From DATBGS01 sp036557885 (GTDB taxonomy: Bacteria > Chloroflexota > Ktedonobacteria > Ktedonobacterales > DATBGS01), in the NCBI GenBank assembly GCA_036557885.1, contig DATBGS010000050.1, positions 1 to 64,000 on the forward strand: a stretch of 64,000 bases of DNA. The letters run 5' to 3'. Below are positions 52,440 through 61,741 of the stretch, in pieces. The number at the start of each line of letters is the position of its first letter. Position 1 is the first letter of the stretch. The position numbers and the translations under genes were made by a program. The notes under the pieces were generated by a model. The model had not been told where the DNA came from and did not search any database. It saw only the letters and a program-made list of their open reading frames with translations.

Positions 52440-54851
52440 ATGGCACAACTTGAAGGCACCAAGCTAGGGGCATATGAGATCATGGAGCGCGTTGGCGGCG
52501 GCGGAATGGCCGAAGTGTACCTTGCGAAACAGCGCACTGCCTTTGACCGCGAGGTTGCCATCAAAGTCATCCGCAAAGGATTCGCGGAAGATGAAGATTT
52601 CCGCGAACGCTTTCTGCGTGAGGCGCGCGTCATCTCGCATCTCAATCATCCACATATCTTGCCGCTGATCGAATTTGGCGAGGGCGGCGAAAACGGCGAA
52701 TTGCTGTTCCTGGTGATGCCCTACGTCTCCGGGGGCACCCTGCGTGACCGCATCAAAACCTATGGCGGCCCGCTGCCCTTGCGCGAAACGTTCCGCATCT
52801 TCAGCCAGCTTTGCGAAGCGGTGGACTACGCCCATCAGCGCAATCTTGTGCATCGGGACATCAAGCCCAGCAACGTCTTGATGCAGGACAACCGCAACAT
52901 CTTGCTGGCCGACTTCGGCATCGCCCTGGATTTTGGCGACCCCCGGCTCACCGTCACTGGCATGGGCCTGGGCACCGCCGAATATATGGCCCCGGAACAG
53001 GCGCGCGGCCAGGCAGACAAACGCAGCGATGTCTATAGCCTGGGCGTGGTGCTCTTTGTCATGCTCAGCGGCCACGCCCCCTACACCGGCTCCACGCCCT
53101 TTGACGTGCTGATGAAACAGGCATCCGATCCCGTCCCGCCGCTGCGCGACTTTAACCCCGGCGTTCCCCCCGCCATTGAGCAAGTCATGCAAACAGCGAT
53201 GGCAAAACTGCCAGAGCAGCGCTTCAAGAGCGCCCAAGCCCTGCTCAACGCCTTCGAGGAGGCGCAAATCCAGTCAGGGATGAACATGGCGGCCAGCAAC
53301 GTCATTCCCGCCATCCGCCCCAGCGACCTGATACCACCCCGCGATAGCTCGCACCCCTCAATGGGCGGCGGCATGCCCAACACACCATCAGGAGGCAGCG
53401 CGCTGAGCGCGCCCACGCCCGCAGGCAGCGGCTCTGGCCCGCACACGCCACCAATGGGGCCGGGGGCATCCGGGCCACACTCAACGCCAACCTACACCAG
53501 CGAGAACGACAAGCTCCCCACGTTTCGTGTGGGCGCCAGCGGGCAGCATCCCGCCGTCACACCAGCCGACCTTCAGCAGGCCACCGGCGTCACCAAGATG
53601 GAAGCCACCCACCTGGCTCCTCCGTCCTCTGGCCCAGCCAGCAACCAGCTCTATCCACCCTCTGGGGCAATGGGCATGTCGGCTTCCAATCCGGTCATGC
53701 CTGCCGTCTATCCCGGTATGCCGCTTTCTAATCCACAGACACCGGCCCCACCAGGGGCCATCATGCCCATGCCTCCCCCTCCAACGAGGAGCAACAAAAA
53801 AGTCATCGCGCTGATTGCCGCCCTGGTGATTCTCTTGATCGGAAGTTTTGGGACGGTTGCTCTCATCACCCTCAACAATATCGGCAAGCCTACGCCAACC
53901 ACGACGGCCACCAAAACGCCCGGCGCCACCGCCACGCAAAAGCCAGCCGCGCTCACCTTCATTCCTGGGACACCCTGTTCGGCAGCCGCCGCCAACCCAA
54001 CAGGCCCGGCACAAACGCCCTCGGATTATCTGGCTGCGGTTTTCATTAATGGTGGTATGGGTGCGCCTGCTTTTGTTGCCGTCCATAACGACGGTACGCT
54101 CTTCTATACAGACCAGCAGCAACCAGGCATATACGGGCTGTCTGCGGCATTATCAAACAAAAATAACCGCCAGATTGGTCCCACCATAGGAGTCCCCAGC
54201 GGCATCGCTATCACTCCAGATAGCGCCTCGCAAGTCTACTACATCTATCAGACGCCTGCTTCAGGCAAAGCCATTGAGCAAGTTGGCGTCTTTCTTGGCA
54301 GCAGCACTTCGCCTCTGGCAGAGCTGAACGAAGCGGAAAGCGGCGGCGGAAACGGCTTTGCTCTGGCGTTAAATCCCAGCAATAACGCCCTGCTCATCCC
54401 TAACGGTGCCACAGGCACGCTCTACTGTCTGGGCAGAGGCAATGCCCAGCCCCAACCCGTCATCACCGGCCTCAAAGACCCCGTAGCAGCTATTGCCGAT
54501 TCCAGCGGCAACATCTATGTAGCCGACATGGGGGCCAATGAAATATTGCGCTTCACGCCCAACGGTACCAAGCCCGATTGGAGCCAATCTTTTCCTGGCC
54601 CGGCTGATCTGGTGCTGGATAGCCAGGGCTATCTGCTGGCAACCTTGCAGGGAAGCGGAGTTGGCGACGGGTCGGTGGTACGCATCAACCCTACCACCGG
54701 CAAGCAGATTGATGTCTTGAAAGCGAACCTTCAGCAGCCGCGCGGCATTGCCTTCGACACCAGCAAGTATCACTCAGGCACGGTCTACTTTACAGACCAG
54801 GCGGCAAATCAGATTTATGCCCTGTGCCAGTCGCACAATGGCATCTGCTGA
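52440..54851 (+). CDS. PknB-type Ser/Thr kinase fused to a beta-propeller
   Basis: An 803-residue protein. Residues 1-270 are a Hanks-type kinase: GGGGMAEVYLAK loop, Lys42 (VAIKVIR), HRDIKPSNVLM (about 138-148), DFGIALDF and GTAEYMAPEQ. A Pro/Ser-rich linker of about 180 residues leads to one membrane helix (ALIAALVILLIGSFGTVALI, about 455-474) and an outside region resembling NHL/SGL beta-propeller repeats (IADSSGNIYVADMGANEILR). It should sense an external ligand and phosphorylate cytosolic Ser/Thr. Confidence 0.93.
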   Translation: MAQLEGTKLGAYEIMERVGGGGMAEVYLAKQRTAFDREVAIKVIRKGFAEDEDFRERFLREARVISHLNHPHILPLIEFGEGGENGELLFLVMPYVSGGTLRDRIKTYGGPLPLRETFRIFSQLCEAVDYAHQRNLVHRDIKPSNVLMQDNRNILLADFGIALDFGDPRLTVTGMGLGTAEYMAPEQARGQADKRSDVYSLGVVLFVMLSGHAPYTGSTPFDVLMKQASDPVPPLRDFNPGVPPAIEQVMQTAMAKLPEQRFKSAQALLNAFEEAQIQSGMNMAASNVIPAIRPSDLIPPRDSSHPSMGGGMPNTPSGGSALSAPTPAGSGSGPHTPPMGPGASGPHSTPTYTSENDKLPTFRVGASGQHPAVTPADLQQATGVTKMEATHLAPPSSGPASNQLYPPSGAMGMSASNPVMPAVYPGMPLSNPQTPAPPGAIMPMPPPPTRSNKKVIALIAALVILLIGSFGTVALITLNNIGKPTPTTTATKTPGATATQKPAALTFIPGTPCSAAAANPTGPAQTPSDYLAAVFINGGMGAPAFVAVHNDGTLFYTDQQQPGIYGLSAALSNKNNRQIGPTIGVPSGIAITPDSASQVYYIYQTPASGKAIEQVGVFLGSSTSPLAELNEAESGGGNGFALALNPSNNALLIPNGATGTLYCLGRGNAQPQPVITGLKDPVAAIADSSGNIYVADMGANEILRFTPNGTKPDWSQSFPGPADLVLDSQGYLLATLQGSGVGDGSVVRINPTTGKQIDVLKANLQQPRGIAFDTSKYHSGTVYFTDQAANQIYALCQSHNGIC

Positions 54852-54870
54852 TCGCAGTTGAAGTTCAAGG

Positions 54871-54906
54871 CCGGGCGCTACCCGCTGATGATCAGCGAGC
54901 GCCCGG
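54871..54906. terminator. Hairpin between convergent kinase and GpmI genes
   Basis: CCGGGCGCT (54871-54879) pairs with AGCGCCCGG (54898-54906), and inside GCTGAT (54884-54889) pairs with ATCAGC (54891-54896). It overlaps the last GpmI codons and stop. Confidence 0.6.
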
Positions 54907-56455
54907 TCATCTCTTTGGGCTGCGGAATCTGGAGCAGTTGCAGCATCGTTGGCGCCACATCCGCCAGAATCCCATCGCCGCGCAGCCGCGCGCCCGGCAT
55001 CTGCGGCACCACAAAATAGAACGGCACCGGGTTCGTCGTGTGCGAGGTATGCGGCTTGCCCGTATCGTATTCTATCAACTGCTCCGCGTTGCCATGATCG
55101 GCGGTAATCAGCGCCGCGCCGCCCTGTGCCAGCGCCGCGTCTACCACGCGCCCCACGCCCGCGTCCACCGCTTCCACCGCCTTGATTGCTGCCGCCAGCA
55201 CCGCCGTATGGCCTACCATATCCGCGTTGGCGTAGTTCATAATGATCACATCGTAGTCGCCGCTCTCGACGCGCCGCACCGCCTCAGCCGTCAATTCTGG
55301 CGCGCTCATCTCCGGCTTCAGATCATACGTTGCCACCCTGGGCGACGGAATCAACAGCCGGTCCTCGCCAGCGAACGGCGCCTCGCGTCCGCCATTAAAG
55401 AAAAAGGTCACGTGCGCGTATTTCTCCGTCTCCGCCGTGTGAAACTGGCGCATCCCCCTGTCCGCCAGGATTTTCGCCAGCGGCAAGTCCACGTTATCCG
55501 CCGGAAACGCCACGTCCACCGGCAGCCCGGCCTCGTACTCCGTCATCGTCACAAACACCAGGTCGTCCAGCCGCTGCCCGCGTGGGAACAGCCCATCCGC
55601 CTGCGGCGGCAGCGCCTCCAGCACAAAGGCTTTCGTCAGTTCGCGGCCCCGATCAGAGCGAAAATTAAAATACACCACGCTGTCGCCCGCGCCCACCGTC
55701 GCCACCGGATGTTCCTCTTCCATCAGCACCACTGGCACAATAAACTCATCCGTCACCTGCTCGTCATACGAGCGCTGGATAGCCGCCACCGGGTCGCTGG
55801 CCGGGCGCCCCTCGGCCCGCGTCATCGCAAAATACGCCTTAGCGATGCGGTCCCAGCGGTTATCGCGGTCCATCGCGTAATAGCGCCCGGAAATGGTCGC
55901 CACTTTAGCCGGGTTCGCGCCGCCAATTTCTTTGGCCTGCGCCACTAACTCCTTCATATACTCCAGCGCCCCAAACGGCGAGGTATCACGCCCATCGGTA
56001 AAGGCGTGGATGTAGACGCGCTCCACCTCGTGGCTGGCCGCCATTTTGAGGCAAGCGTAGAGATGCCCCTGGTAGGCATGTACCCCGCCGGGACCAATCA
56101 GCCCGCAAAAGTGCAGCGCGCTCTGGTTGTGCTTCGCGTGCGCAATCGCCTTGAGCAGCGCTGCATTCTCAAAGAACGTCCCATCATGGATAGCCGCCGA
56201 AACGCGCGTAAACTCCTGAAGCACGCGCTTGCCCGCGCCGATATTGAGATGCCCCACCTCAGAATTGCCCATCTGTCCTTCTGGCAAACCTACCGCCGGG
56301 CCGCTTGTCGCCACCTGCGTATGCGGAAACGCGCGCGCAAAACGCGCAATATTCGGCGTCTGGGCCAGAGCAATCGCGTTGGCATCCTTGCGGGGATTGA
56401 TGCCCCAGCCATCCATCACAATCAACACCAGCGGGCGCGGAATCGCAGTTGCCAT
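54878..56455 (-). CDS. gpmI: Cofactor-independent phosphoglycerate mutase
   Basis: About 525 residues from ATG 56455 (AAGGAG upstream). It contains the alkaline-phosphatase-like metal site opening VLIVMDGWGINPR, the catalytic Ser in MGNSEVGHLNIGAG, and late metal ligands NYANADMVGHT and ITADHGNAEQ. It interconverts 3- and 2-phosphoglycerate in glycolysis, using manganese. Length is normal. Convergent with the kinase gene. Confidence 0.97.
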   Translation of the reverse strand: MATAIPRPLVLIVMDGWGINPRKDANAIALAQTPNIARFARAFPHTQVATSGPAVGLPEGQMGNSEVGHLNIGAGKRVLQEFTRVSAAIHDGTFFENAALLKAIAHAKHNQSALHFCGLIGPGGVHAYQGHLYACLKMAASHEVERVYIHAFTDGRDTSPFGALEYMKELVAQAKEIGGANPAKVATISGRYYAMDRDNRWDRIAKAYFAMTRAEGRPASDPVAAIQRSYDEQVTDEFIVPVVLMEEEHPVATVGAGDSVVYFNFRSDRGRELTKAFVLEALPPQADGLFPRGQRLDDLVFVTMTEYEAGLPVDVAFPADNVDLPLAKILADRGMRQFHTAETEKYAHVTFFFNGGREAPFAGEDRLLIPSPRVATYDLKPEMSAPELTAEAVRRVESGDYDVIIMNYANADMVGHTAVLAAAIKAVEAVDAGVGRVVDAALAQGGAALITADHGNAEQLIEYDTGKPHTSHTTNPVPFYFVVPQMPGARLRGDGILADVAPTMLQLLQIPQPKEMTGRSLIISG

Positions 56456-56698
56456 AACAAGCACACTCCTTGAGGGGTAGTAGCATCAAACATGGGCAGC
56501 CTGTGCGCTGCAAATCGGCCATATTATATGCACCCTTCGCATAAGTTCGGCCAGTCACCGCCCTGCCGCTTTGCCCGCATTCCGGCACGCGCTCATCTTT
56601 CCACAAAATATGCCAGAGGATGTCAGGAAGCGGCGCGTACACTTTCTCTATGAAATTTTCTTTGCTCGCCCTGGCCCACCTGCGCGGGTTAGGCGAAG
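56456..56698. other. Intergenic region upstream of gpmI
   Basis: About 240 bp with the gpmI ribosome site at its left edge. No gene; no clear promoter pair was found. Element D follows at 56699. Confidence 0.4.
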
Positions 56699-56820
56699 GC
56701 TGGCGTCCCTGGAGTGGGGAGTCCCTGAAGAGGGACTTGCCGCCGTGCCCTTCTGTCTTAGGGTGCCCTTCTGTCTTAGGGGTGGCCGCAGGCCCTTAGG
56801 CGCGATCTTTAGTCGCCAGC
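56699..56820. mobile_element. MITE-like element D, about 122 bp
   Basis: Begins GCTGGCG (56699-56705) and ends TTTAGTCGCCAGC (56808-56820). Its right 25 bp match the end of element A. The interior has two tandem copies of gtgcccttctgtcttagg. It lies 24 bp before the LLM oxidoreductase start, so it could change that gene's expression. Confidence 0.6.
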
Positions 56821-56844
56821 TCTCTTTACAAAACGGAGGTACCC

Positions 56845-57690
56845 ATGCAGTACGGACTCACCTTCCCTGATGTAGATGCGCGCACGCTGGCCGAACTCGC
56901 TCACGAAGCAGAGGAGGCTGGTTGGGATGGCGTCTTTGTCTGGGACTTGATCTATGGCATTGACGCCTGGGTTTCGCTGGCCGCCGTTGCCACGCGCACC
57001 GAGCGCGTGCGCTTTGGCACCATGCTCACCCCCTTATCGCGCAGGCGCCCCTGGAAAGTTGCCAGCGAGGTCGTCACGCTCGATCACCTCTCCAATGGCC
57101 GGATGATCTTGCCCGTAGGACTCGGCGCCGCTGGCCCTGAGCACAAAAACAGCGGCTTCCCCAAAGTGGGCGAAGAAGTAGACCGCAAGACGCGGGCAGA
57201 GTTGCTGGATGAAAGCCTGGACATCCTCGACGGCCTGTGGAGCGGGCAGCCGTTTAGTTATGACGGCAAGCATTATCACATCAACGATGTCACCTTCTCG
57301 CCCACGCCCGTCCAGTCCCCGCGTGTCCCCATCTGGGTGGTAGGTGCCTGGCCGCGCATGAAATCCATGCTGCGCGTGCTGCGCTGCGATGGCATTCTGC
57401 CCGTCAAGATGAATGCTGACCGCTCATTTGCCGACCTCACGCCCGCCGACATTCAGGCCATCAAAGCGTTTGTGGCTGAACACCGGACGCTGACCACGCC
57501 CTTCGACATTGTAATCGAAGACGAAACGCCTGGGGATGACCCTGCGCGGGCCGCTGCCATCGTGCAGCCCTGGGCCGAAGCAGGCGCCACATGGTGGCTG
57601 GAAGCGGTCTGGAAAACGCCAGAATCTCAGGGAGGCGTAGAGGGAATGCGCGCTCGTGTCAAGCAGGGACCGCCGCGCATTGGGGCATAG
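56845..57690 (+). CDS. Luciferase-like (LLM class) flavin/F420 oxidoreductase
   Basis: A 281-residue TIM-barrel protein: YGLTFPDVDARTLAELAHEA, AGWDGVFVWDLI, VRFGTMLTPLSRRRPWKVAS and LSNGRMILPVGLGAAG are all typical of luciferase-like monooxygenases. The cofactor is FMN or F420, which cannot be told apart here. GGAGG precedes the ATG at 5 bp, next to element D. It is convergent with the MarR gene, 10 bp away. Confidence 0.92.
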   Translation: MQYGLTFPDVDARTLAELAHEAEEAGWDGVFVWDLIYGIDAWVSLAAVATRTERVRFGTMLTPLSRRRPWKVASEVVTLDHLSNGRMILPVGLGAAGPEHKNSGFPKVGEEVDRKTRAELLDESLDILDGLWSGQPFSYDGKHYHINDVTFSPTPVQSPRVPIWVVGAWPRMKSMLRVLRCDGILPVKMNADRSFADLTPADIQAIKAFVAEHRTLTTPFDIVIEDETPGDDPARAAAIVQPWAEAGATWWLEAVWKTPESQGGVEGMRARVKQGPPRIGA

Positions 57691-57700
57691 CGACACCGGC

Positions 57701-58291
57701 CTACGGTGTCACAGCTTCTTCAGTGACGCTGGGGTGCAGTGTGCGCGCCAGCAGCTTCAACGTGCGCACAAACACGCGCTGCTCCTCTGGGGAGAGCGTC
57801 GCCAGCACCGCGCGCACCTTCTTGCGGCGCTCCGCCAGATGCCCTTCAGCGATCTCTTGCGCCTTTGGGCACAGGCACACCCGCACCACGCGCCGATCTT
57901 CTTGATCGCGCAGCCGCTCCACCATGCCGCGCTTCTCCAGCTTATCCACCAGACCCGTAATCGCGGGCGTCGTCACCTCCAGCCCATCAGCCAGTTCGCT
58001 CATCGTCTGCGGGCCATGATTCGCCAGATGAATCATCAGCTTGATCTGCGCCACCGGAATATCATCTGGCTTGCGCCAGCCCGTCTCGCCCCGCTCCTCC
58101 AGCGGCTCGGCAACCTTCCACCCCGCCGGACATTCAGTCTCGCCAGCCAGTTCCGCGCTCATCCGTCGCATTCGTTCCAGTTCGCGCAGGTGCAGATGCG
58201 CGTGATGGCGCGGCGACCCGGCCAGCAGCGCGCGGGCCAGTTCAGGAAAGAGCGCGAGTAGTTCGCTCACCAATTGTTCTTGCGTATTCAT
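57701..58291 (-). CDS. MarR-family transcriptional regulator
   Basis: About 196 residues from ATG 58291; the frame to 58336 overlaps the promoter. The winged HTH is clear: MSELADGLEVTTPAITGLVD (recognition helix) and LEKRGMVERLRDQEDRRVVR (wing). A longer than usual N-terminal region (about 75 residues with HHAHLHLRELERMRR) precedes it. It has the best promoter in the window and an AT-rich upstream region with short TTAA repeats (58317-58345) that could be its own operator. Confidence 0.93.
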   Translation of the reverse strand: MNTQEQLVSELLALFPELARALLAGSPRHHAHLHLRELERMRRMSAELAGETECPAGWKVAEPLEERGETGWRKPDDIPVAQIKLMIHLANHGPQTMSELADGLEVTTPAITGLVDKLEKRGMVERLRDQEDRRVVRVCLCPKAQEIAEGHLAERRKKVRAVLATLSPEEQRVFVRTLKLLARTLHPSVTEEAVTP

Positions 58292-58340
58292 AGGTGTACC
58301 CTGGTCATCTTTGACCCTCTTAAAATACTTAACCATCTAA

Positions 58341-58369
58341 ATTATATGAAGGGCGTTCTTGCGTGTCAA
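58341..58369 (-). promoter_or_regulatory. Consensus promoter of the MarR gene
   Basis: On the minus strand, perfect TTGACA (58364-58369), 17 bp, perfect TATAAT (58341-58346). CTTAA repeats lie immediately downstream. Confidence 0.85.
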
Positions 58370-58394
58370 GAGTTCTGTGTTTTTTGGAGTGAGC

Positions 58395-58424
58395 TTGACA
58401 ACTGCCCCGTACATCTGCTATACT
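58395..58424 (+). promoter_or_regulatory. Promoter of tRNA-Pro
   Basis: Perfect TTGACA (58395-58400), 18 bp, TATACT (58419-58424), 10 bp before the tRNA. Confidence 0.85.
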
Positions 58425-58434
58425 TAGCTGAGAT

Positions 58435-58512
<78 letters not shown>

Positions 58513-58515
58513 TGT

Positions 58516-58549
58516 ACAGGCAGCAGGATTTTCCTGCTGCCTGTTTTTG
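58516..58549 (+). terminator. Rho-independent terminator of tRNA-Pro
   Basis: ACAGGCAGCAGGA (58516-58528) pairs perfectly with 58532-58544, followed by a T run. Confidence 0.9.
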
Positions 58550-58626
58550 TAGCGCCGTCATCCCTGGCGGCACAGGGTGGGGGGTGTGGCTCAGCCACAA
58601 CGGTTGCTCTTTTGGCGCAAAAACGA

Positions 58627-59511
58627 TCAGGGAGAGAGGGGAGGCGGCCAGCCGCGCACCACTGCGTCGGCCATCTTTGCCACGCGCGCGATCTGGCGCA
58701 CGTCATGCACGCGCACCATATCCGCGCCATAGGCAATGCTCAGCGCAACCGTCGCCGCCGTTCCTTCCAGGCGATCTTCAACAGCCGTGCCCAGCACCAG
58801 CCCGATATGCGCCTTGCGCGAGGTTCCCACCAGCAAAGGCCGCCCCAGCGCCCGCAGCTCTCCCAGGCGCGAGAGCACCTGCAAATTCTCCGCACCCACC
58901 AGCCCAAAGCCAAAGCCGGGGTCCAGAATAAGCCTCTCCCAGGGCACGCCCGCCGCCAGCGCCTGCTGAAGACAGCGCGCCAGTTGGCGGACCACATCTC
59001 CCAGCGGGTCACAGCGCGGCTGGCCGCGCAAATTGCTCATCAGCACAATCGGCACCCCGCGCTCGGCCACCAGCGGCAGCATGTCTGGGTCAGCCAGCGC
59101 CCCGCTCACATCATTCACCAGCGACGCCCCGGCATCCAGCGCGGCGCGTGCCACCTCCGCCTTCGTCGTATCAATGGACAGCATGATCGAGGCTGGCAGC
59201 GCCCCTGCCAACGCCTCCAGAACGGGCAGCACGCGCCCTCGCTCGGCTTCCGCCGAAAGCGGCGGCTGGCGCTCGGCGCCGGGCCGGGTGGAGACGCCGC
59301 CCACATCCAGCAACTCAGCGCCATCCGCCACCATCTGCTGCGCGCGCCCAAGCGCGTGCTGCACCACCTGTTCAGTGCTCAACCCTTCCAGCAGCAAGCC
59401 ATCGCGCGAAAACGAATCTGGCGTAATATTCAGGATGCCCATCACATAGGTGCGGCTTCCCCAGCGCAACTGGTGGCCGCCCCAGATGGTCGGGGCCGGA
59501 GGCACAGGCAT
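58627..59511 (-). CDS. folP: Dihydropteroate synthase
   Basis: A 294-residue TIM barrel with the DHPS signatures: MGILNITPDSFSRDG, LDVGGVSTRPGA, SIDTTKAEVARAALDAGASL, NDVSGALADPD, LDPGFGFGLVGAEN, LLVGTSRKAHIG and VRVHDV. It joins pterin pyrophosphate and p-aminobenzoate to form dihydropteroate in folate synthesis and is the sulfonamide target. AGGAG precedes the ATG. No other folate gene is next to it. Confidence 0.97.
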   Translation of the reverse strand: MPVPPAPTIWGGHQLRWGSRTYVMGILNITPDSFSRDGLLLEGLSTEQVVQHALGRAQQMVADGAELLDVGGVSTRPGAERQPPLSAEAERGRVLPVLEALAGALPASIMLSIDTTKAEVARAALDAGASLVNDVSGALADPDMLPLVAERGVPIVLMSNLRGQPRCDPLGDVVRQLARCLQQALAAGVPWERLILDPGFGFGLVGAENLQVLSRLGELRALGRPLLVGTSRKAHIGLVLGTAVEDRLEGTAATVALSIAYGADMVRVHDVRQIARVAKMADAVVRGWPPPLSP

Positions 59512-59539
59512 AGCATTCTCCTGTTATAATCCTCTGAAG

Positions 59540-59569
59540 TTGGAAGATCATCGTTGTCTCCACTATAGT
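59540..59569 (+). promoter_or_regulatory. Promoter of the 59602 HAD gene
   Basis: TTGGAA (59540-59545), 18 bp, TATAGT (59564-59569), about 33 bp before the ATG at 59602. Confidence 0.6.
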
Positions 59570-59601
59570 ACGCTGATTTCATACATGTCATGGAGCCATA
59601 C

Positions 59602-60636
59602 ATGCCCTGGATTCGCCCCGGCCTTGTCATACAGCAACCGCTTGATACAGCCGTCTTTGATGTAGACGGCGTTCTGATTGATACCACCCGCTCCTACCGC
59701 CTTGCCGTCATTGCCGCCACCGAATATCTGCTCAGCACACACCTGGGCCTCTGGCCGCTTGACGGCGCAACGCCGCACGCGCCCGTCACCCTGGAAGACG
59801 TGGCCGCCTTTAAGCTGGCTGGCGGCTTCAACAACAACTGGGACTTAGCCTTTGCCCTGACCGGCCTCTGGACAGCGCGGCTGCGCGAATGGCGCGGCCA
59901 GCCCGAAGCAGCGCTCACCCTGATAGACTGGGCAGCGCTGGCGCATCAGGCCGCGCAGCGCGGGCAGGGCGGCCTCGTCTGGGCGCGCGCCACCATCCCC
60001 CCTTCAGCACAGATTGACTACGATCTGGCGCAAAGCGTGCATGACGAATTTTACTGGGGCGCCAAACTCACGCGCGAACTCAGAGGCCAGGAGCCAGCGC
60101 ATATCCTCGAAGCCCCCGGCCTGGTGCACAACGAAGAAGTCCTGGCGCCGGAGACACTGCTGCCCGATCTCTACGCGGGCGGCGTTCGCCACTTCGCCTT
60201 GATTACCGGGCGCGTCGGCCCGGAAGTCCCCTGGGCCATTCGCGTACTGCGCGAGAACACCCAGCCCCCTACCCTCGAATGGCCGCTGACCGCCAGCGAA
60301 TGGGGCGCCACGCCATTTGAGGTCATCGTACCTGGCAACCAGGTTGCCAAACCCGACCCCGCCGCGCTCACCCTCGTAGCCGAGCGGCTGGACACCCGCC
60401 AGGGCCTGTATGTGGGCGACACCGCCGACGACCTCTCGCTGGTGCTCAACTATCAACGCGCCGCCAGCGCCAGCGCGCCCCCATTTCTGGCCGTCATGAT
60501 TGCCAGCGGGCGCGAGGCCGAACTCTACCGCGAGCGCGGCGCCGATCTGGTGCTGCCTCACATCCGCGAACTTTCCAGTGCCCTGGCGCAGCTTGCCACA
60601 GCCGCACAGCCCACCCAGAAGCAGGCCAGACCGTAG
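59602..60636 (+). CDS. HAD-superfamily IA hydrolase
   Basis: About 344 residues from ATG 59602 (GGAG at 6 bp); ATG 59590 adds four residues and has no ribosome site. Motif I is VFDVDGVLIDTTRSYR, motif III VAKPDPAALTLVAE, and motif IV GDTADDLSLVL. The long cap region (about 40-200) with GGFNNNWDLAFAL is like the TIGR01548-type HAD proteins, which may have been imidazoleglycerol-phosphate dehydratase neighbours elsewhere. Substrate unknown. Confidence 0.85.
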   Translation: MPWIRPGLVIQQPLDTAVFDVDGVLIDTTRSYRLAVIAATEYLLSTHLGLWPLDGATPHAPVTLEDVAAFKLAGGFNNNWDLAFALTGLWTARLREWRGQPEAALTLIDWAALAHQAAQRGQGGLVWARATIPPSAQIDYDLAQSVHDEFYWGAKLTRELRGQEPAHILEAPGLVHNEEVLAPETLLPDLYAGGVRHFALITGRVGPEVPWAIRVLRENTQPPTLEWPLTASEWGATPFEVIVPGNQVAKPDPAALTLVAERLDTRQGLYVGDTADDLSLVLNYQRAASASAPPFLAVMIASGREAELYRERGADLVLPHIRELSSALAQLATAAQPTQKQARP

Positions 60637-60705
60637 CGTCTGCGCCTCCTGCTCAACTTTGGCACAAAAATCGCTTGCATCCTGTCTGGACCACGCTCCC
60701 TGGGA

Positions 60706-60725
60706 CGCTGGCCTTTTCGCCAGCG
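60706..60725 (+). terminator. Candidate terminator
   Basis: CGCTGGC (60706-60712) pairs with GCCAGCG (60719-60725) across cttttc, 70 bp after the HAD stop. No T run follows. Confidence 0.4.
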
Positions 60726-60778
60726 CCCCAACCATGTATTGACACGAAAATACAAACGGACATAAAGGGGATCAGCAG

Positions 60779-61579
60779 ATGCAGTACCGGACTTCTGGTT
60801 GGCAAGCGCAGCAGGAAAAAACCAGCGCAAACGCGCCCCTGCTGCCAGCGCTGGCAGCACTCCTCATCATCCTGGCTCTGATTGGGCTTTGGGGCACCGC
60901 CCACGCCGCGCCACAATCGGGCGCCAACACCCCCAATCTGAATATCGTTGGCTTGAACAACAACATCGTCACCCTGTCCGGCGAAAATTGGGAGGCAAAC
61001 AGCACCGTCGCGCTCAGTTTCAGCACCTCCACCAAATGCCAGCCCGCCAACGCCCTGCATGCCCCCAACAACATCGCGCTTGTCACCGCCCAGGGCACCT
61101 TCCGGGTAGAATACCCCTGGCCCGCCAGCACACCCGGCGGCCCCTTTTACTTTTGCGCCAGCGGACGCAGCGCCGACCACACCACCGCGCCCAACATCTA
61201 CACCCCGCAAGCCATCGTCGTCAGTTTGGCGGGCACCGTCACCTTTGCGCCTGGCTCAGCACCAACACCCCCGCCAACCAACACGCCCCCCGCAGCCCCT
61301 ACCTCCGCCAGCACCCCCGCCAACGCCGCCACCGCAACAGCCCAGGCAACCACCGCAGCAAACCAGAGTCCGACTGTCACCGCGCAGCCCACCAGACCAA
61401 CAAAGCCAACCGCCACCGTGCCCAGGGGCGACCCCGGCAACAAAGGCGCCAGTGCTTCAAACAAATCGTCTGGTACCATCCTTTTCACCTTTGCGGCGGT
61501 TGTCGCCCTCTGTATCCTTGTGTTCATGCTGCTCATCTATCTCATCCATGTCTATAAGCATGGGCGCCAAACACCATAG
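60779..61579 (+). CDS. Secreted, mucin-like, C-terminally anchored protein
   Basis: A 266-residue protein with an N-terminal signal helix (residues about 22-42, LLPALAALLIILALIGLWGT), an Ig-like domain of about 100 residues, a Thr/Pro/Ala-rich mucin-like stretch (about 155-220), and a C-terminal helix (TILFTFAAVVALCILVFMLL) with a basic tail. The domain begins NLNIVGLNNNIVTLSGENWE, similar in plan to the N-terminal domain of the 9284 protein. No sortase motif. TTGACA at 60739 may be part of its promoter, but no good -10 was seen. Confidence 0.8.
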   Translation: MQYRTSGWQAQQEKTSANAPLLPALAALLIILALIGLWGTAHAAPQSGANTPNLNIVGLNNNIVTLSGENWEANSTVALSFSTSTKCQPANALHAPNNIALVTAQGTFRVEYPWPASTPGGPFYFCASGRSADHTTAPNIYTPQAIVVSLAGTVTFAPGSAPTPPPTNTPPAAPTSASTPANAATATAQATTAANQSPTVTAQPTRPTKPTATVPRGDPGNKGASASNKSSGTILFTFAAVVALCILVFMLLIYLIHVYKHGRQTP

Positions 61580-61741
61580 CCTCTTCCCTTTTGCCCGCAT
61601 GCTATGGTAAAATGGTTTAGCTAAAGCTAAGCAGCGAGCCAAACGCACGGATGCCAGGTATTCTGGCCTGGGAAAGCGCTCGCGCAAGGCACCCGGTGTT
61701 CTCCCAGCAGGGAAACCATTTCAGGAGGATAGATTTAGCGC